This document shows, in pieces, positions 1-6,275 of a stretch of DNA of 7,398 nt (position 1 is its first letter; each line of letters starts with the position of its first letter). Source of the stretch: CAVYPR01 sp052145775 (GTDB lineage Bacteria; Actinomycetota; Acidimicrobiia; Acidimicrobiales; RAAP-2). The DNA lies in assembly GCA_052145775.1 (NCBI GenBank), contig JBKQNY010000048.1:1-7398 (forward strand), written 5' to 3'. The translations under genes and the position numbers were made by a program. Below the pieces are notes generated by a model. That model made no database searches, had not been told where the DNA came from, and saw only the letters and a program-made list of their open reading frames with translations.

Positions 1-1
1 G

Positions 2-1213
2 TTCGCCTCGGTCGGCGGCGTCCCCTTCACCGCCGTGCGGGGCCGGGGCCCTTTCGTCTACGACGTCGAGGGCACGCGGTACCTCGACCTCGTCCAGTCC
101 TACGGCGCGGTCCTGCTCGGCCACGCACACCGGGTGGTGACCGAGGCGGTGCGCCGGGCCGCCGGCTCGGGCACCACCTTCGGCATGCCCACCCCCGGCG
201 AGGTGCTCCTGGCCGAGGCGATCTGCGAGCGGGTGGCCGGGTGCGAGCAGGTCCGCCTGGTCTCCTCGGGTACCGAGGCGGCCATGAGTGCCGTGCGGCT
301 CGCCCGGGGCGCCACCGGACGAGACCGGGTGGTGAAGTTCGCCGGCTGCTACCACGGCCACGCCGACGGCCTCCTGGCCGGCGGGGGCAGCGGGGTGGCG
401 ACGCTCGGACTGCCCGACTCGGCCGGCGTGCCCGCCGGGGCGGTGGCCGACACCGTGGTGGCGCCCTACAACGTGGTCCCCGAGCTCGACCGGTCGGTGG
501 CCTGCGTGATCGTCGAGCCGGTGGCGGCCAACATGAACCTGGTGGCCCCGGCCGTGGGCTTCTTGGAGGGGCTGCGCGCCGCCTGCGACGAGGTGGGGGC
601 GCTGCTCGTCTTCGACGAGGTGATCACGGGGTTCCGCCTCGGACCCGGCGGGGCCGCGGCCCGCTACGGCGTCACGCCGGACCTGTGGTGCTTCGGCAAG
701 GTGATCGGCGGGGGCCTGCCGGTGGGGGCCTTCGGCGGGCGGGCCGACGTCCTCTCGGTGCTGGCCCCGAGGGGGCCGGTGTACCAGGCCGGGACCCTCT
801 CGGGGAACCCCCTGGCCACGGCGGCCGGTCTGGCGGTGCTGTCCCACGTGACCGAGGCCGACTACGAGGACCTGTCCAACCGGGCTGCGGTGTTCGCCGG
901 GGCCCTGGCCCGGGCGGTGTCGGCGGGGGGGCTGCCCGCCTCGGCGCGCGCTGTGGGCCCGCTGGTCGGCCTCTACGTGGGTGTGCCCGGCGGGACGGCC
1001 GTCCCGCCGACCGACTACGACGGGGCCGCCGCCCTGGCCGGCAACGGGGCCTACGCCAGGCTCTTCCACGCCCTCCTGCGGCGCGGGGTGGCGCTCGCCC
1101 CCGGGGCCTACGAGGTCCTCTTCCCGGGGATGTCCCACGGCGAGCGCGAGCTCGACCGGATCGTCGGGGAGGCGGGCGACGCGGCGGCCGAGGTGGCCGC
1201 CGGCTGGGAGTGA
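2..1213 (+). CDS. hemL: Glutamate-1-semialdehyde 2,1-aminomutase, 5' partial
   Basis: This PLP enzyme converts glutamate-1-semialdehyde to 5-aminolevulinate, the last step of the cytosolic C5 route to haem and other tetrapyrroles. The reading frame is open from base 2, so the true start is upstream. About 403 codons are present against a usual length near 430, so roughly 25-35 N-terminal residues are missing. Counting from the GTG at 35, visible signatures are SSGTEAAM (78-84) for cofactor phosphate binding, CYHGHADG (105-112), VFDEVITGFR (192-201) whose Asp contacts the PLP ring, the Schiff-base lysine in CFGKVIGGG (K222, bases 698-700), and QAGTLSGNPLA (251-261). The glycine-rich stretch GTTFGMPT (46-53) and YHGH favour HemL over a generic class III aminotransferase, although an unassigned aminotransferase of that class remains possible. 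The gene converges on the minus-strand reductase with only 31 bases between the stops and no clear terminator. Nothing in the sequence shows its regulation. Confidence 0.93.
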   Translation, partial: FASVGGVPFTAVRGRGPFVYDVEGTRYLDLVQSYGAVLLGHAHRVVTEAVRRAAGSGTTFGMPTPGEVLLAEAICERVAGCEQVRLVSSGTEAAMSAVRLARGATGRDRVVKFAGCYHGHADGLLAGGGSGVATLGLPDSAGVPAGAVADTVVAPYNVVPELDRSVACVIVEPVAANMNLVAPAVGFLEGLRAACDEVGALLVFDEVITGFRLGPGGAAARYGVTPDLWCFGKVIGGGLPVGAFGGRADVLSVLAPRGPVYQAGTLSGNPLATAAGLAVLSHVTEADYEDLSNRAAVFAGALARAVSAGGLPASARAVGPLVGLYVGVPGGTAVPPTDYDGAAALAGNGAYARLFHALLRRGVALAPGAYEVLFPGMSHGERELDRIVGEAGDAAAEVAAGWE

Positions 1214-1244
1214 GGGTGACCCGGCGCCCCCCGGGCCCCGGCGG

Positions 1245-2555
1245 TCAGGCGGCGGGCGACGGGCCGTCGAGCCCGGGCACCAGGCGGGCCGCGGCCACCA
1301 TGGCGCGGTAGGCGACCTCGGCCGGGCCGGGGAGGTCGGGGCGCATGAGGTTCGCCATGATCCGCAGCAGCTCGCGCATGAGCAGCTCGGAGCGCAGGCC
1401 CCCGCCGACGCAGAGCCGCATGACCTCGGGGTGGCTGATCACCCGTACGAAGGTGCGGGCCACCTCGTAGTAGGGGCCGTAGTCGTCGGCGAGGTGCCGC
1501 TCGTAGGCGAGCAGGGCCGCCGGCCCGCCGCCCGAGAGCGACTCGCCGACGAACGCCGCGGCCAGCCTGCCGGTCTCATATGCGTAGGCGATGCCCTCGC
1601 CGTTGAACGGGTTGATCGAGCCACCGGCGTCGCCCACCACCACCACGTTGGGGCCGGCGTGGGGGCCGACGGCCAGGCCCATGGGCAGCTTGCCCCCGGT
1701 GGGCGGGCCGCAGCAGTTCTCCGGCGAGAGCTCCCAGCGCTCGGGGGCCCACTTGACGAAGGCGTCCATCAGCCGTGAGGTGTTCACGCCCTTCCACCGG
1801 CGGTCGGTGGAGAGCAGACCCACGCCCACGTTGACCCGGCCGTCGCCCATGGGGAAGATCCACCCGTAGCCGGGGACAACCTCGCCCTCGGCGTCGCGGA
1901 TGTCGAGGTGCGACTCGATGAAGGGGTCGTCGTGGCCCGGGGAGCGGTAGTAGCCGCGCAGGGCCATGCCCATGGGCTGGCTGCGCTCCCGGCTGGTCCC
2001 CAGGGCCCGGCCGAATCGCGAGTTGGACCCGTCGGCCACGACCACGCAACGCGCCCGGAGCTCGCCCACCCGCCCACTGTCGGTGTCGCGCACCACCGCG
2101 CCCAGGCAGACGGGCAGACCGCCGCCGTCGCCGCCTCCGTTCTCGACCAGCGGCTGGACGGCCTCGGTGCCCTGGAGGACCGCCGCCCCGGCCTTGGCCG
2201 CCCGCTCGGCCACCAGCCCGTCGAGGTCGTGGCGGGTGACGGTGTAGCCGTAGGGGGGGAAGGCGGGGTGGGCCGGCCAGGGCATCTCCACCATCTGCCC
2301 GAACCCGTGGGCCCGCAGCCCGGTGAACCGGTGGGCCCCGGCCAGGGCGCCCTCGAGCCCCATGTCGGCCAGCTGCCTGACGGCCCTCGGCGTCAGCCCG
2401 TCCCCGCAGGTCTTCTCCCGGGGGAAGTGCTTCTTCTCGGCCACCACCACGTCCCAGCCGGCGTCGGCCAGCCAGTAGGCGCAGGCGGACCCGCCGGGGC
2501 CCCCGCCGACCACCAGCACGTCGTGGACCACGCCGTCGTCGATGCCGACCGCCAT
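1245..2555 (-). CDS. FAD-dependent geranylgeranyl reductase family protein, MenJ-like (probable menaquinone side-chain reductase)
   Basis: A 436-residue flavoprotein of the geranylgeranyl reductase family, which uses FAD and a reductant to saturate isoprenoid double bonds. Visible motifs are the N-terminal dinucleotide-binding loop VVGGGPGGS (15-23), the family signature CGDGLTPRAV (50-59), VVADGSNSR (172-180), the substrate-side strand GYGWIFPMGDGRVNVGVG (229-246), and the second FAD motif VVVGDAGGSINPFNGEG (305-321). From memory this order and length match mycobacterial MenJ, which reduces one isoprene unit of menaquinone. Chlorophyll or archaeal-lipid reductases share the fold but suit this context less well. 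The ATG at 2555 was chosen because it sits 14 residues before the FAD loop. The frame stays open upstream to 2858, but that would run antisense into nuoA with unconserved sequence. A GTG at 2642 is a weaker alternative start. The gene is divergent from the nuo operon, which suggests a role in tailoring the quinone used by complex I (inference). Confidence 0.85.
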   Translation of the reverse strand: MAVGIDDGVVHDVLVVGGGPGGSACAYWLADAGWDVVVAEKKHFPREKTCGDGLTPRAVRQLADMGLEGALAGAHRFTGLRAHGFGQMVEMPWPAHPAFPPYGYTVTRHDLDGLVAERAAKAGAAVLQGTEAVQPLVENGGGDGGGLPVCLGAVVRDTDSGRVGELRARCVVVADGSNSRFGRALGTSRERSQPMGMALRGYYRSPGHDDPFIESHLDIRDAEGEVVPGYGWIFPMGDGRVNVGVGLLSTDRRWKGVNTSRLMDAFVKWAPERWELSPENCCGPPTGGKLPMGLAVGPHAGPNVVVVGDAGGSINPFNGEGIAYAYETGRLAAAFVGESLSGGGPAALLAYERHLADDYGPYYEVARTFVRVISHPEVMRLCVGGGLRSELLMRELLRIMANLMRPDLPGPAEVAYRAMVAAARLVPGLDGPSPAA

Positions 2556-2572
2556 CCGGTGCCCCCCACCGG
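2556..2572 (-). promoter_or_regulatory. Candidate ribosome binding site inside a hairpin loop before the reductase start
   Basis: Read on the minus strand, bases 2572-2556 are CCGGTG, a loop of five G, then CACCGG, and the ATG follows immediately. This is a perfect 6-bp stem whose loop is the only purine-rich, Shine-Dalgarno-like tract near the start. The loop lies 6 bases from the ATG, which is normal spacing. The structure is read directly from the sequence; any role in limiting translation initiation is inference. GC-rich DNA forms such stems by chance fairly often. Confidence 0.35.
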
Positions 2573-2648
2573 CGGCCGCCGCGGGGGGGCCGGTCCCGGC
2601 GTCCGGCGCGCTCGTCGCCTCAGGGTGCGCGGGGTCGGCCACGCCCTG

Positions 2649-2664
2649 ATCGTAGGGCGCGCCC
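2649..2664 (-). promoter_or_regulatory. Possible -10 element with adjacent palindrome, upstream of the reductase gene
   Basis: On the minus strand TACGAT (2654-2649) fits the actinobacterial -10 pattern TANNNT. It is preceded directly by the perfect 10-base palindrome GGGCGCGCCC (2664-2655). It would give a leader of about 85 bases before the ATG at 2555. No recognisable -35 hexamer lies at the expected distance. The palindrome could be an operator or a chance GC-rich sequence. This is a weak call. Confidence 0.22.
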
Positions 2665-2745
2665 CGGGGGTCGGGGCCCGCCGGAGCACGTCGCGCCGGT
2701 GCCCCTCGCGGACGGGTCCTCGATGTGCCAGGTGAAAGGGCGCCG

Positions 2746-2754
2746 TGGTAGAAC
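2746..2754 (+). promoter_or_regulatory. Possible extended -10 element of the nuo operon promoter
   Basis: TGGTAGAAC resembles an extended -10 (TGN followed by TANNNT, with C in place of the last T). It ends 9 bases before the nuoA GTG at 2764, so transcription would begin at or within a few bases of the start codon and give a leaderless mRNA. That fits the absence of any Shine-Dalgarno sequence before nuoA. No good -35 hexamer is visible 16-19 bases upstream. The same bases contain the in-frame TAG (2749-2751) that bounds the nuoA reading frame. Confidence 0.32.
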
Positions 2755-2763
2755 CGCGACGCA

Positions 2764-3216
2764 GTGGACCAGTACATCCCCATCTTCCTGCTCGCCGCCC
2801 TCGGCGCCGTGTTCGCCGCCGTCTCCTTCGTGGCCTCCGCCCTGTTGGCGCCGCGCAAGCGACCGACCGCGTCGAAGATCGCACCCTACGAGTGCGGCAT
2901 CGTCCCGGGGATCGAGGCGCCCGCCCGCTTCCCGGTCCGCTTCTACCTGGTGGCGATGATCTTCATCATTTTCGACATCGAGATCGTCTTCCTCTACCCC
3001 TGGGCGGTCGACTTCCACCAGCTCGGGGTCTTCGGGCTGGTGGAGGTGCTGGTCTTCGCGGTGGTGGTCTTCGTGGCCTTCTTGTACCTGGTCAGCAACG
3101 GCGCACTCAGCTGGGGGCCGGTGCGCCGGTTGGAGCGGGGGATGCCGGCCCGCACCTCGGAGTCGACGATCACCCGCATCACCGCGGGCCCGGCGTCCCC
3201 GGACCGGGCCGCCTAG
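2764..3216 (+). CDS. nuoA: NADH-quinone oxidoreductase subunit A
   Basis: A 150-residue integral membrane subunit of respiratory complex I (ND3 homologue), located near the quinone entry and the junction of the peripheral and membrane arms. Three hydrophobic helices are visible at about 4-27, 60-80 and 88-112. The loop after helix 1 carries YECG (42-45), whose cysteine corresponds to the conformation-sensitive loop cysteine of ND3. Helix 2 carries RFYLVAMIFIIFDIE (59-73) with conserved Asp71 and Glu73, then FLYPWA. The C-terminal tail after about residue 115 is polar and poorly conserved. The GTG at 2764 is the only sensible start because an in-frame TAG ends at 2751 and no other start codon lies between. 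No Shine-Dalgarno tract precedes it. This is the first gene of the nuo operon and nuoB follows after 9 bases in the same frame. The identification is firm. Confidence 0.95.
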   Translation: MDQYIPIFLLAALGAVFAAVSFVASALLAPRKRPTASKIAPYECGIVPGIEAPARFPVRFYLVAMIFIIFDIEIVFLYPWAVDFHQLGVFGLVEVLVFAVVVFVAFLYLVSNGALSWGPVRRLERGMPARTSESTITRITAGPASPDRAA

Positions 3217-3225
3217 GGGCCGGTT

Positions 3226-3780
3226 GTGGGCCTCGAGGACCTCCAGCACAACTTCCTGACGGGCCGGGTCGAAGACCTGGTGAAGTGGGCCCGGCGCAAC
3301 AGCGTGTGGCCGGCCACCTTCGGCCTGGCCTGCTGCGCCATCGAGATGATGTCGGTGGGCGCCGCCGACTACGACATCAGCCGCCTCGGCATGGAGGTGT
3401 TCCGGGCCTCCCCCCGCCAGGCCGACCTCATGATCGTGGCCGGCAGGGTCTCCCAGAAGATGGCCCCGGTGCTCCGACAGGTCTACGACCAGATGATGGA
3501 GCCCAAGTGGGTCATCTCGATGGGCGTGTGCGCCTCCACCGGCGGGATGTTCAACAACTACGCCATCGTCCAGGGAGTCGACCAGATCGTCCCCGTCGAC
3601 GTGTACGCGCCCGGGTGCCCGCCGTCCCCCGAGACGCTGCTGCACGCGATCCTGACCCTCCACGAGAAGATCCGGACCGGGGAGATCACCCGGCGGCCGG
3701 CCCGCGAGGCCGCCGCCGAGCGCACCACGGGGTTCGTTCCCGAGGTGGCCGACACCGTGCGGGTGGCCACGCCCCGATGA
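3226..3780 (+). CDS. nuoB: NADH-quinone oxidoreductase subunit B
   Basis: A 184-residue peripheral-arm subunit of complex I that holds [4Fe-4S] cluster N2, the last iron-sulfur centre before quinone. The four N2 ligands are visible as the tandem Cys36-Cys37 in GLACCAIEMM, Cys102 in MGVCASTGGMFNNY, and Cys131 in PGCPP. Their spacings (66 and 29 residues) equal those of the E. coli protein. PRQADLMIVAGRVS (63-76) is a further family signature. The N-terminus (MGLEDLQHNFL) resembles mycobacterial NuoB from memory. Residues from about 152 onward form a charged tail beyond the conserved core. The GTG at 3226 is fixed by the in-frame nuoA stop 9 bases upstream, with AGGGG at 3215-3219 as a plausible ribosome binding site that overlaps that stop. 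The final TGA overlaps the nuoC ATG in an ATGA, indicating translational coupling. Confidence 0.97.
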   Translation: MGLEDLQHNFLTGRVEDLVKWARRNSVWPATFGLACCAIEMMSVGAADYDISRLGMEVFRASPRQADLMIVAGRVSQKMAPVLRQVYDQMMEPKWVISMGVCASTGGMFNNYAIVQGVDQIVPVDVYAPGCPPSPETLLHAILTLHEKIRTGEITRRPAREAAAERTTGFVPEVADTVRVATPR

Positions 3781-4259
3781 CTGTCGCCCTCCCCGAGGTC
3801 CCGCGTGCGTCCGGCCGCCACGCCGACGAGGTGGCCTTCCCCCCGCGCGACCGTTACCACGACCTGGTCGCCGCCTACCGCGACGGCGGGTTCGAGATGT
3901 GCGTCGACGTCTGCGGGGTCGACTACCTCACCCACCCCGGTCGCGACCTGCCCGACGGGGTGGCCGCCGAGCGGTTCGAGGTGGTGGTGGGCCTGCTGTC
4001 GCTCTCGGCCAAGCGCCGGGTGCGGGTGCGGGTCCAGGTCCCCGAGTCCGACCCCACGGTGGCCTCGCTCGTCGACCTCTACCCCGGGGCCGACGCCATG
4101 GAGCGCGAGACCTTCGACCTGGTGGGCATCGTCTTCTCCGGCCACCCCGACCTCACCCGGATCCTCATGCCCGAGGACTGGGAGGGTCACCCCCTGCGCA
4201 AGGACTACGGCGTGGGCAGGGTGCCGGTGCAGTTCAAGGGGGCACCGGGCCCGCGATGA
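3777..4259 (+). CDS. nuoC: NADH-quinone oxidoreductase subunit C
   Basis: A 160-residue peripheral-arm subunit (30-kDa family) that packs against NuoD and NuoB in the connecting module and carries no cofactor. The family signature is present near the C-terminus: ERETFDLVGIVFSGHPDL (109-126) followed by RILMPEDWEGHPLRKDY (128-144). The upstream part shows the alternating strand pattern of the domain, including CVDVCGVDYL (42-51) and the Arg/Val-rich strand KRRVRVRVQVP (79-89). Here nuoC is a separate gene and is not fused to nuoD as it is in E. coli. The ATG at 3777 overlaps the nuoB stop by four bases. Only a weak purine tract (GGGTGG, about 10 bases upstream) precedes it, so translation is probably coupled to nuoB. 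Its own stop at 4257-4259 overlaps another ATG at 4256, which opens a 17-codon mini-ORF and not nuoD itself. Confidence 0.96.
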   Translation: MTVALPEVPRASGRHADEVAFPPRDRYHDLVAAYRDGGFEMCVDVCGVDYLTHPGRDLPDGVAAERFEVVVGLLSLSAKRRVRVRVQVPESDPTVASLVDLYPGADAMERETFDLVGIVFSGHPDLTRILMPEDWEGHPLRKDYGVGRVPVQFKGAPGPR

Positions 4260-4309
4260 GCGAGATCACCACCAGCCCCGGCCGCCGCCGGGGGGCGAGC
4301 GCCCGATGA
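4256..4309 (+). CDS. Seventeen-codon mini-ORF bridging nuoC and nuoD (possible coupling peptide)
   Basis: This small frame encodes MSEITTSPGRRRGASAR. Its ATG overlaps the nuoC stop as ATGA (4256-4259), and its TGA overlaps the nuoD ATG as ATGA (4306-4309). It fills exactly the space that would otherwise be the only sizeable gap (46 bases) between nuoB and nuoF, so ribosomes leaving nuoC could re-initiate here and again at nuoD. The peptide itself is basic, rich in Ser, Thr and Arg, and resembles nothing I recognise, so the act of translation may matter more than the product. It could also be a chance frame, since ATGA is common in this composition. Both overlaps are read directly; the function is inference. 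Confidence 0.35.
   Translation: MSEITTSPGRRRGASAR
4293..4304 (+). promoter_or_regulatory. Small inverted repeat before the nuoD start
   Basis: GGGC-GAGC-GCCC forms a 4-bp stem with a 4-base loop that ends one base before the nuoD ATG. The stem would take up part of the G-run (4290-4295), which is the only Shine-Dalgarno-like sequence for nuoD. If it forms, independent initiation at nuoD would be weak unless upstream translation opens it. The stem is short and may be fortuitous. Confidence 0.25.
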
Positions 4310-5661
4310 CCGACGACGTGTTCGTGGGCGGCGTCCGCACCGCGGCCCGCGTGGCCGAGACGTCCGAGGGCGCCCAGGAGCTGGCCCCCCGCACGACGAC
4401 CACCTCGAGCGAGCTCCGCCGCGAGGTGGGCGCCGTGCTCCGCCTGCCCGAGGGCGGGGTGCTCGACCCGTCGGACATCGACATCGAGCAACGCGACGAC
4501 GAGACGATGATCATCAACATGGGCCCCCAGCACCCGTCCACCCACGGGGTGCTCCGCCTCATGCTCGAGCTCGACGGCGAGACGGTGCTGCGGACCAAGC
4601 CGGTCATCGGCTACCTCCACACCGGGATGGAGAAGACCGGCGAGGAGCTCACCTACGTCCAGGGGGCGACCAACGTCACCCGCATGGACTACCTCTCCCC
4701 GCTCAACAACGAGCTGGTCTTCTCCCTGGCCACCGAGGCCCTCCTGGGGGTGGAGCTCCCGCCGCGCGCTGTGTGGATCCGGATGCTCATGTCCGAGCTG
4801 CAGCGGGTCTCGTCCCACCTCATGTGGATGGCCACCAACGGGATGGACCTCGGGTCGACCTCCATGATGATCTACGGCTTCCGGGAGCGCGAGATGGTGC
4901 TCTCGTTCTTCGAGAAGACCACCGGCCTGCGGATGAACCACAACTACATCCGGCCGGGCGGGGTGGCGGCCGACCTGCCCGACGGCTGGGAGGACGACGT
5001 CTCGGTGATCTGCGAGACCGTCCTCGAGCGCACCTACGAGTACGACGAGCTGCTGACCGGCCAGCCGATCTTCCGCGAGCGCACCGAGGGCGTGGGCAAC
5101 CTCTCGGCCGAAGAGGCGCTGGCCCTCTCGGCCACCGGCCCGATCCTGCGCTCGACCGGTGTGCCGTGGGACCTGCGGCGGGCCATGCCCTACCTCGCCT
5201 ACGACCAGGTGGAGTTCGACGTGGTCGTCGGCACCTACGGCGACAACTTCGACCGGTACTCCATCCGCCTGAACGAGATCCGCGAGTCGATCCGGATCGT
5301 CCGCCAGGTCCTCGAGCGCATGCCCGTCGGCGACTACCGGGTGCAGGACCGCAAGGTGACGCCGCCGCCCCGGGCGCGCATCGACGAGTCGATGGAGGCG
5401 CTCATCCACCACTTCAAGGTCTTCACCGAGGGGTTCCGGGTCCCCGAGGGGGAGGTCTACGTGGCCATCGAGTCGCCGAGAGGCGAGCTCGGCTGCTACC
5501 TGGTCTCCGACGGCACCTCCAAGCCCTACCGCATGCACATCCGCGGGCCCAGCTTCGTCAACCTGCAGACCGTCCCGGTGCTCCTGCGCGGGGGCATCAT
5601 CGCCGACGCCGTCGCCGTGGTCTCCTCGGTCGACCCTGTGATGGGCGAGGTGGACCGGTGA
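4306..5661 (+). CDS. nuoD: NADH-quinone oxidoreductase subunit D
   Basis: A 451-residue peripheral-arm subunit (49-kDa family, related to the large subunit of NiFe hydrogenases) that forms the quinone-binding pocket with NuoB. The signature NMGPQHPSTHGVLRL lies at 71-85. By alignment to the bovine protein from memory, His80 and Tyr129 (in MDYLSPLNN) match the quinone head-group ligands. Other conserved blocks are IGYLHTGMEK (101-110), HNYIRPGGV (212-220), YGDNFDRY (311-318) and the C-terminal ESPRGELGCYLVSDG (389-403). About 66 residues precede the conserved core, including a Thr/Ser run (TTTTSS, 30-35). This is longer than I expect for the family and is probably disordered. The ATG at 4306 overlaps the mini-ORF stop; a GTG at codon 42 is a conceivable shorter start. 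The stop TGA overlaps the nuoE GTG. The identification is firm and the exact N-terminus less so. Confidence 0.97.
   Translation: MTDDVFVGGVRTAARVAETSEGAQELAPRTTTTSSELRREVGAVLRLPEGGVLDPSDIDIEQRDDETMIINMGPQHPSTHGVLRLMLELDGETVLRTKPVIGYLHTGMEKTGEELTYVQGATNVTRMDYLSPLNNELVFSLATEALLGVELPPRAVWIRMLMSELQRVSSHLMWMATNGMDLGSTSMMIYGFREREMVLSFFEKTTGLRMNHNYIRPGGVAADLPDGWEDDVSVICETVLERTYEYDELLTGQPIFRERTEGVGNLSAEEALALSATGPILRSTGVPWDLRRAMPYLAYDQVEFDVVVGTYGDNFDRYSIRLNEIRESIRIVRQVLERMPVGDYRVQDRKVTPPPRARIDESMEALIHHFKVFTEGFRVPEGEVYVAIESPRGELGCYLVSDGTSKPYRMHIRGPSFVNLQTVPVLLRGGIIADAVAVVSSVDPVMGEVDR
5647..5652 (+). promoter_or_regulatory. Ribosome binding site of nuoE
   Basis: GAGGTG lies within the last codons of nuoD, 5 bases before the nuoE GTG at 5658. 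It is the best Shine-Dalgarno match in the window and supports choosing the GTG that overlaps the nuoD stop as the nuoE start. Confidence 0.65.
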
Positions 5662-6275
5662 GCCACCTCACGCCCGAGATCCGGGCCCGCGCCGCCGAGA
5701 CGATCGCCCTGTACCCCGAGCCCCGCTCGGCGCTGATCCCCCTCTGCCACCTGGCCCAGGAGCAGGACGGGTGGCTCCGGCCCGAGGCCATGGAGGAGAT
5801 CGCCGACCTGGTCGGAGTCACCGCGGCCGAGGTGCGCGGGACCGCCACCTTCTACGACATGCTGCACACCGAGCCGGTGGGGACCTACGTGGTCTCGCTC
5901 TGCACCAACATCGCCTGCCTGCTCGGCGGGGCCCTGGAGCTGCTCGAGCACGCCCAGGAGCGCCTCGGGGTGGCGGTCGGGGGGACCACGGCCGACGGTG
6001 CTTTCACCCTCGAGGAGGCCGAGTGCCTGGCCGCCTGCGACAAGCCCCCGTGCGTCCAGGTGAACCACCGCTACACCTCGGCCCAGACCCCCGAGGCCTT
6101 CGACCGCCTGGTCGAGGACCTGCGGGCCGGCCGCCTGGCCGCCGAGGTTCCCCGCCACGGGACGCTCGTGCGGGTGCGCCGGACGGTCGGGCTCGAGGCC
6201 GGGCGCGAGCAGGTGGCCGCCGAGCGTTCGGCGGCGAGGGCGGCGCGGCCCGCCGGGTCGGGGGCCACGTCGTGA
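5658..6275 (+). CDS. nuoE: NADH-quinone oxidoreductase subunit E
   Basis: A 205-residue peripheral-arm subunit (24-kDa family) with a thioredoxin-like fold. It binds the [2Fe-2S] cluster N1a beside the NuoF flavin. The four ligands are Cys82 and Cys87 in LCTNIACLLGG, and Cys123 and Cys127 in AECLAACDKPPCVQVN; the spacings 5, 36 and 4 equal those in E. coli NuoE. The N-terminal helical part contains LIPLCHLAQEQDGWL (26-40) and the GTATFYDMLHTEPVG segment (61-75) typical of the family. The tail from about residue 165 is Arg/Ala-rich and extends past the conserved domain. The GTG at 5658 overlaps the nuoD stop as GTGA and has a good ribosome binding site. The gene's own TGA overlaps the nuoF GTG in the same way. 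HoxE-type hydrogenase or formate dehydrogenase subunits share this family, but the operon settles the assignment. Confidence 0.96.
   Translation: MSHLTPEIRARAAETIALYPEPRSALIPLCHLAQEQDGWLRPEAMEEIADLVGVTAAEVRGTATFYDMLHTEPVGTYVVSLCTNIACLLGGALELLEHAQERLGVAVGGTTADGAFTLEEAECLAACDKPPCVQVNHRYTSAQTPEAFDRLVEDLRAGRLAAEVPRHGTLVRVRRTVGLEAGREQVAAERSAARAARPAGSGATS

Noticed and set aside
1214..1244. GC-rich 31-base gap between the convergent hemL and reductase genes as a bidirectional terminator
   Set aside because: Only short imperfect G/C pairings can be drawn, and no T-run follows on either strand, so no terminator can be supported.
241..1311. Long alternative plus-strand frames across hemL and the region downstream
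   Set aside because: They translate to Arg/Gly/Pro-rich strings without motifs, while the hemL frame carries every family signature.
2556..2705. Ten-base direct repeat CCGGTGCCCC at 2556-2565 and 2696-2705 in the divergent region
   Set aside because: Two copies of a G/C-dominated 10-mer 140 bases apart are not surprising in DNA of this composition, and one copy is part of the hairpin before the reductase start.
2556..2858. Extension of the reductase reading frame upstream into the nuoA region
   Set aside because: The added 101 residues are Arg/Ala/Pro-rich, lack any motif, and would overlap nuoA antisense. The FAD-binding loop needs only a short N-terminal lead.
4234..5538. A 434-codon open frame on the minus strand opposite nuoD
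   Set aside because: It is an antisense shadow produced by GC-rich codon bias. Its translation is His/Gly/Val-rich low complexity with no family resemblance, and the opposite strand carries an unmistakable NuoD.
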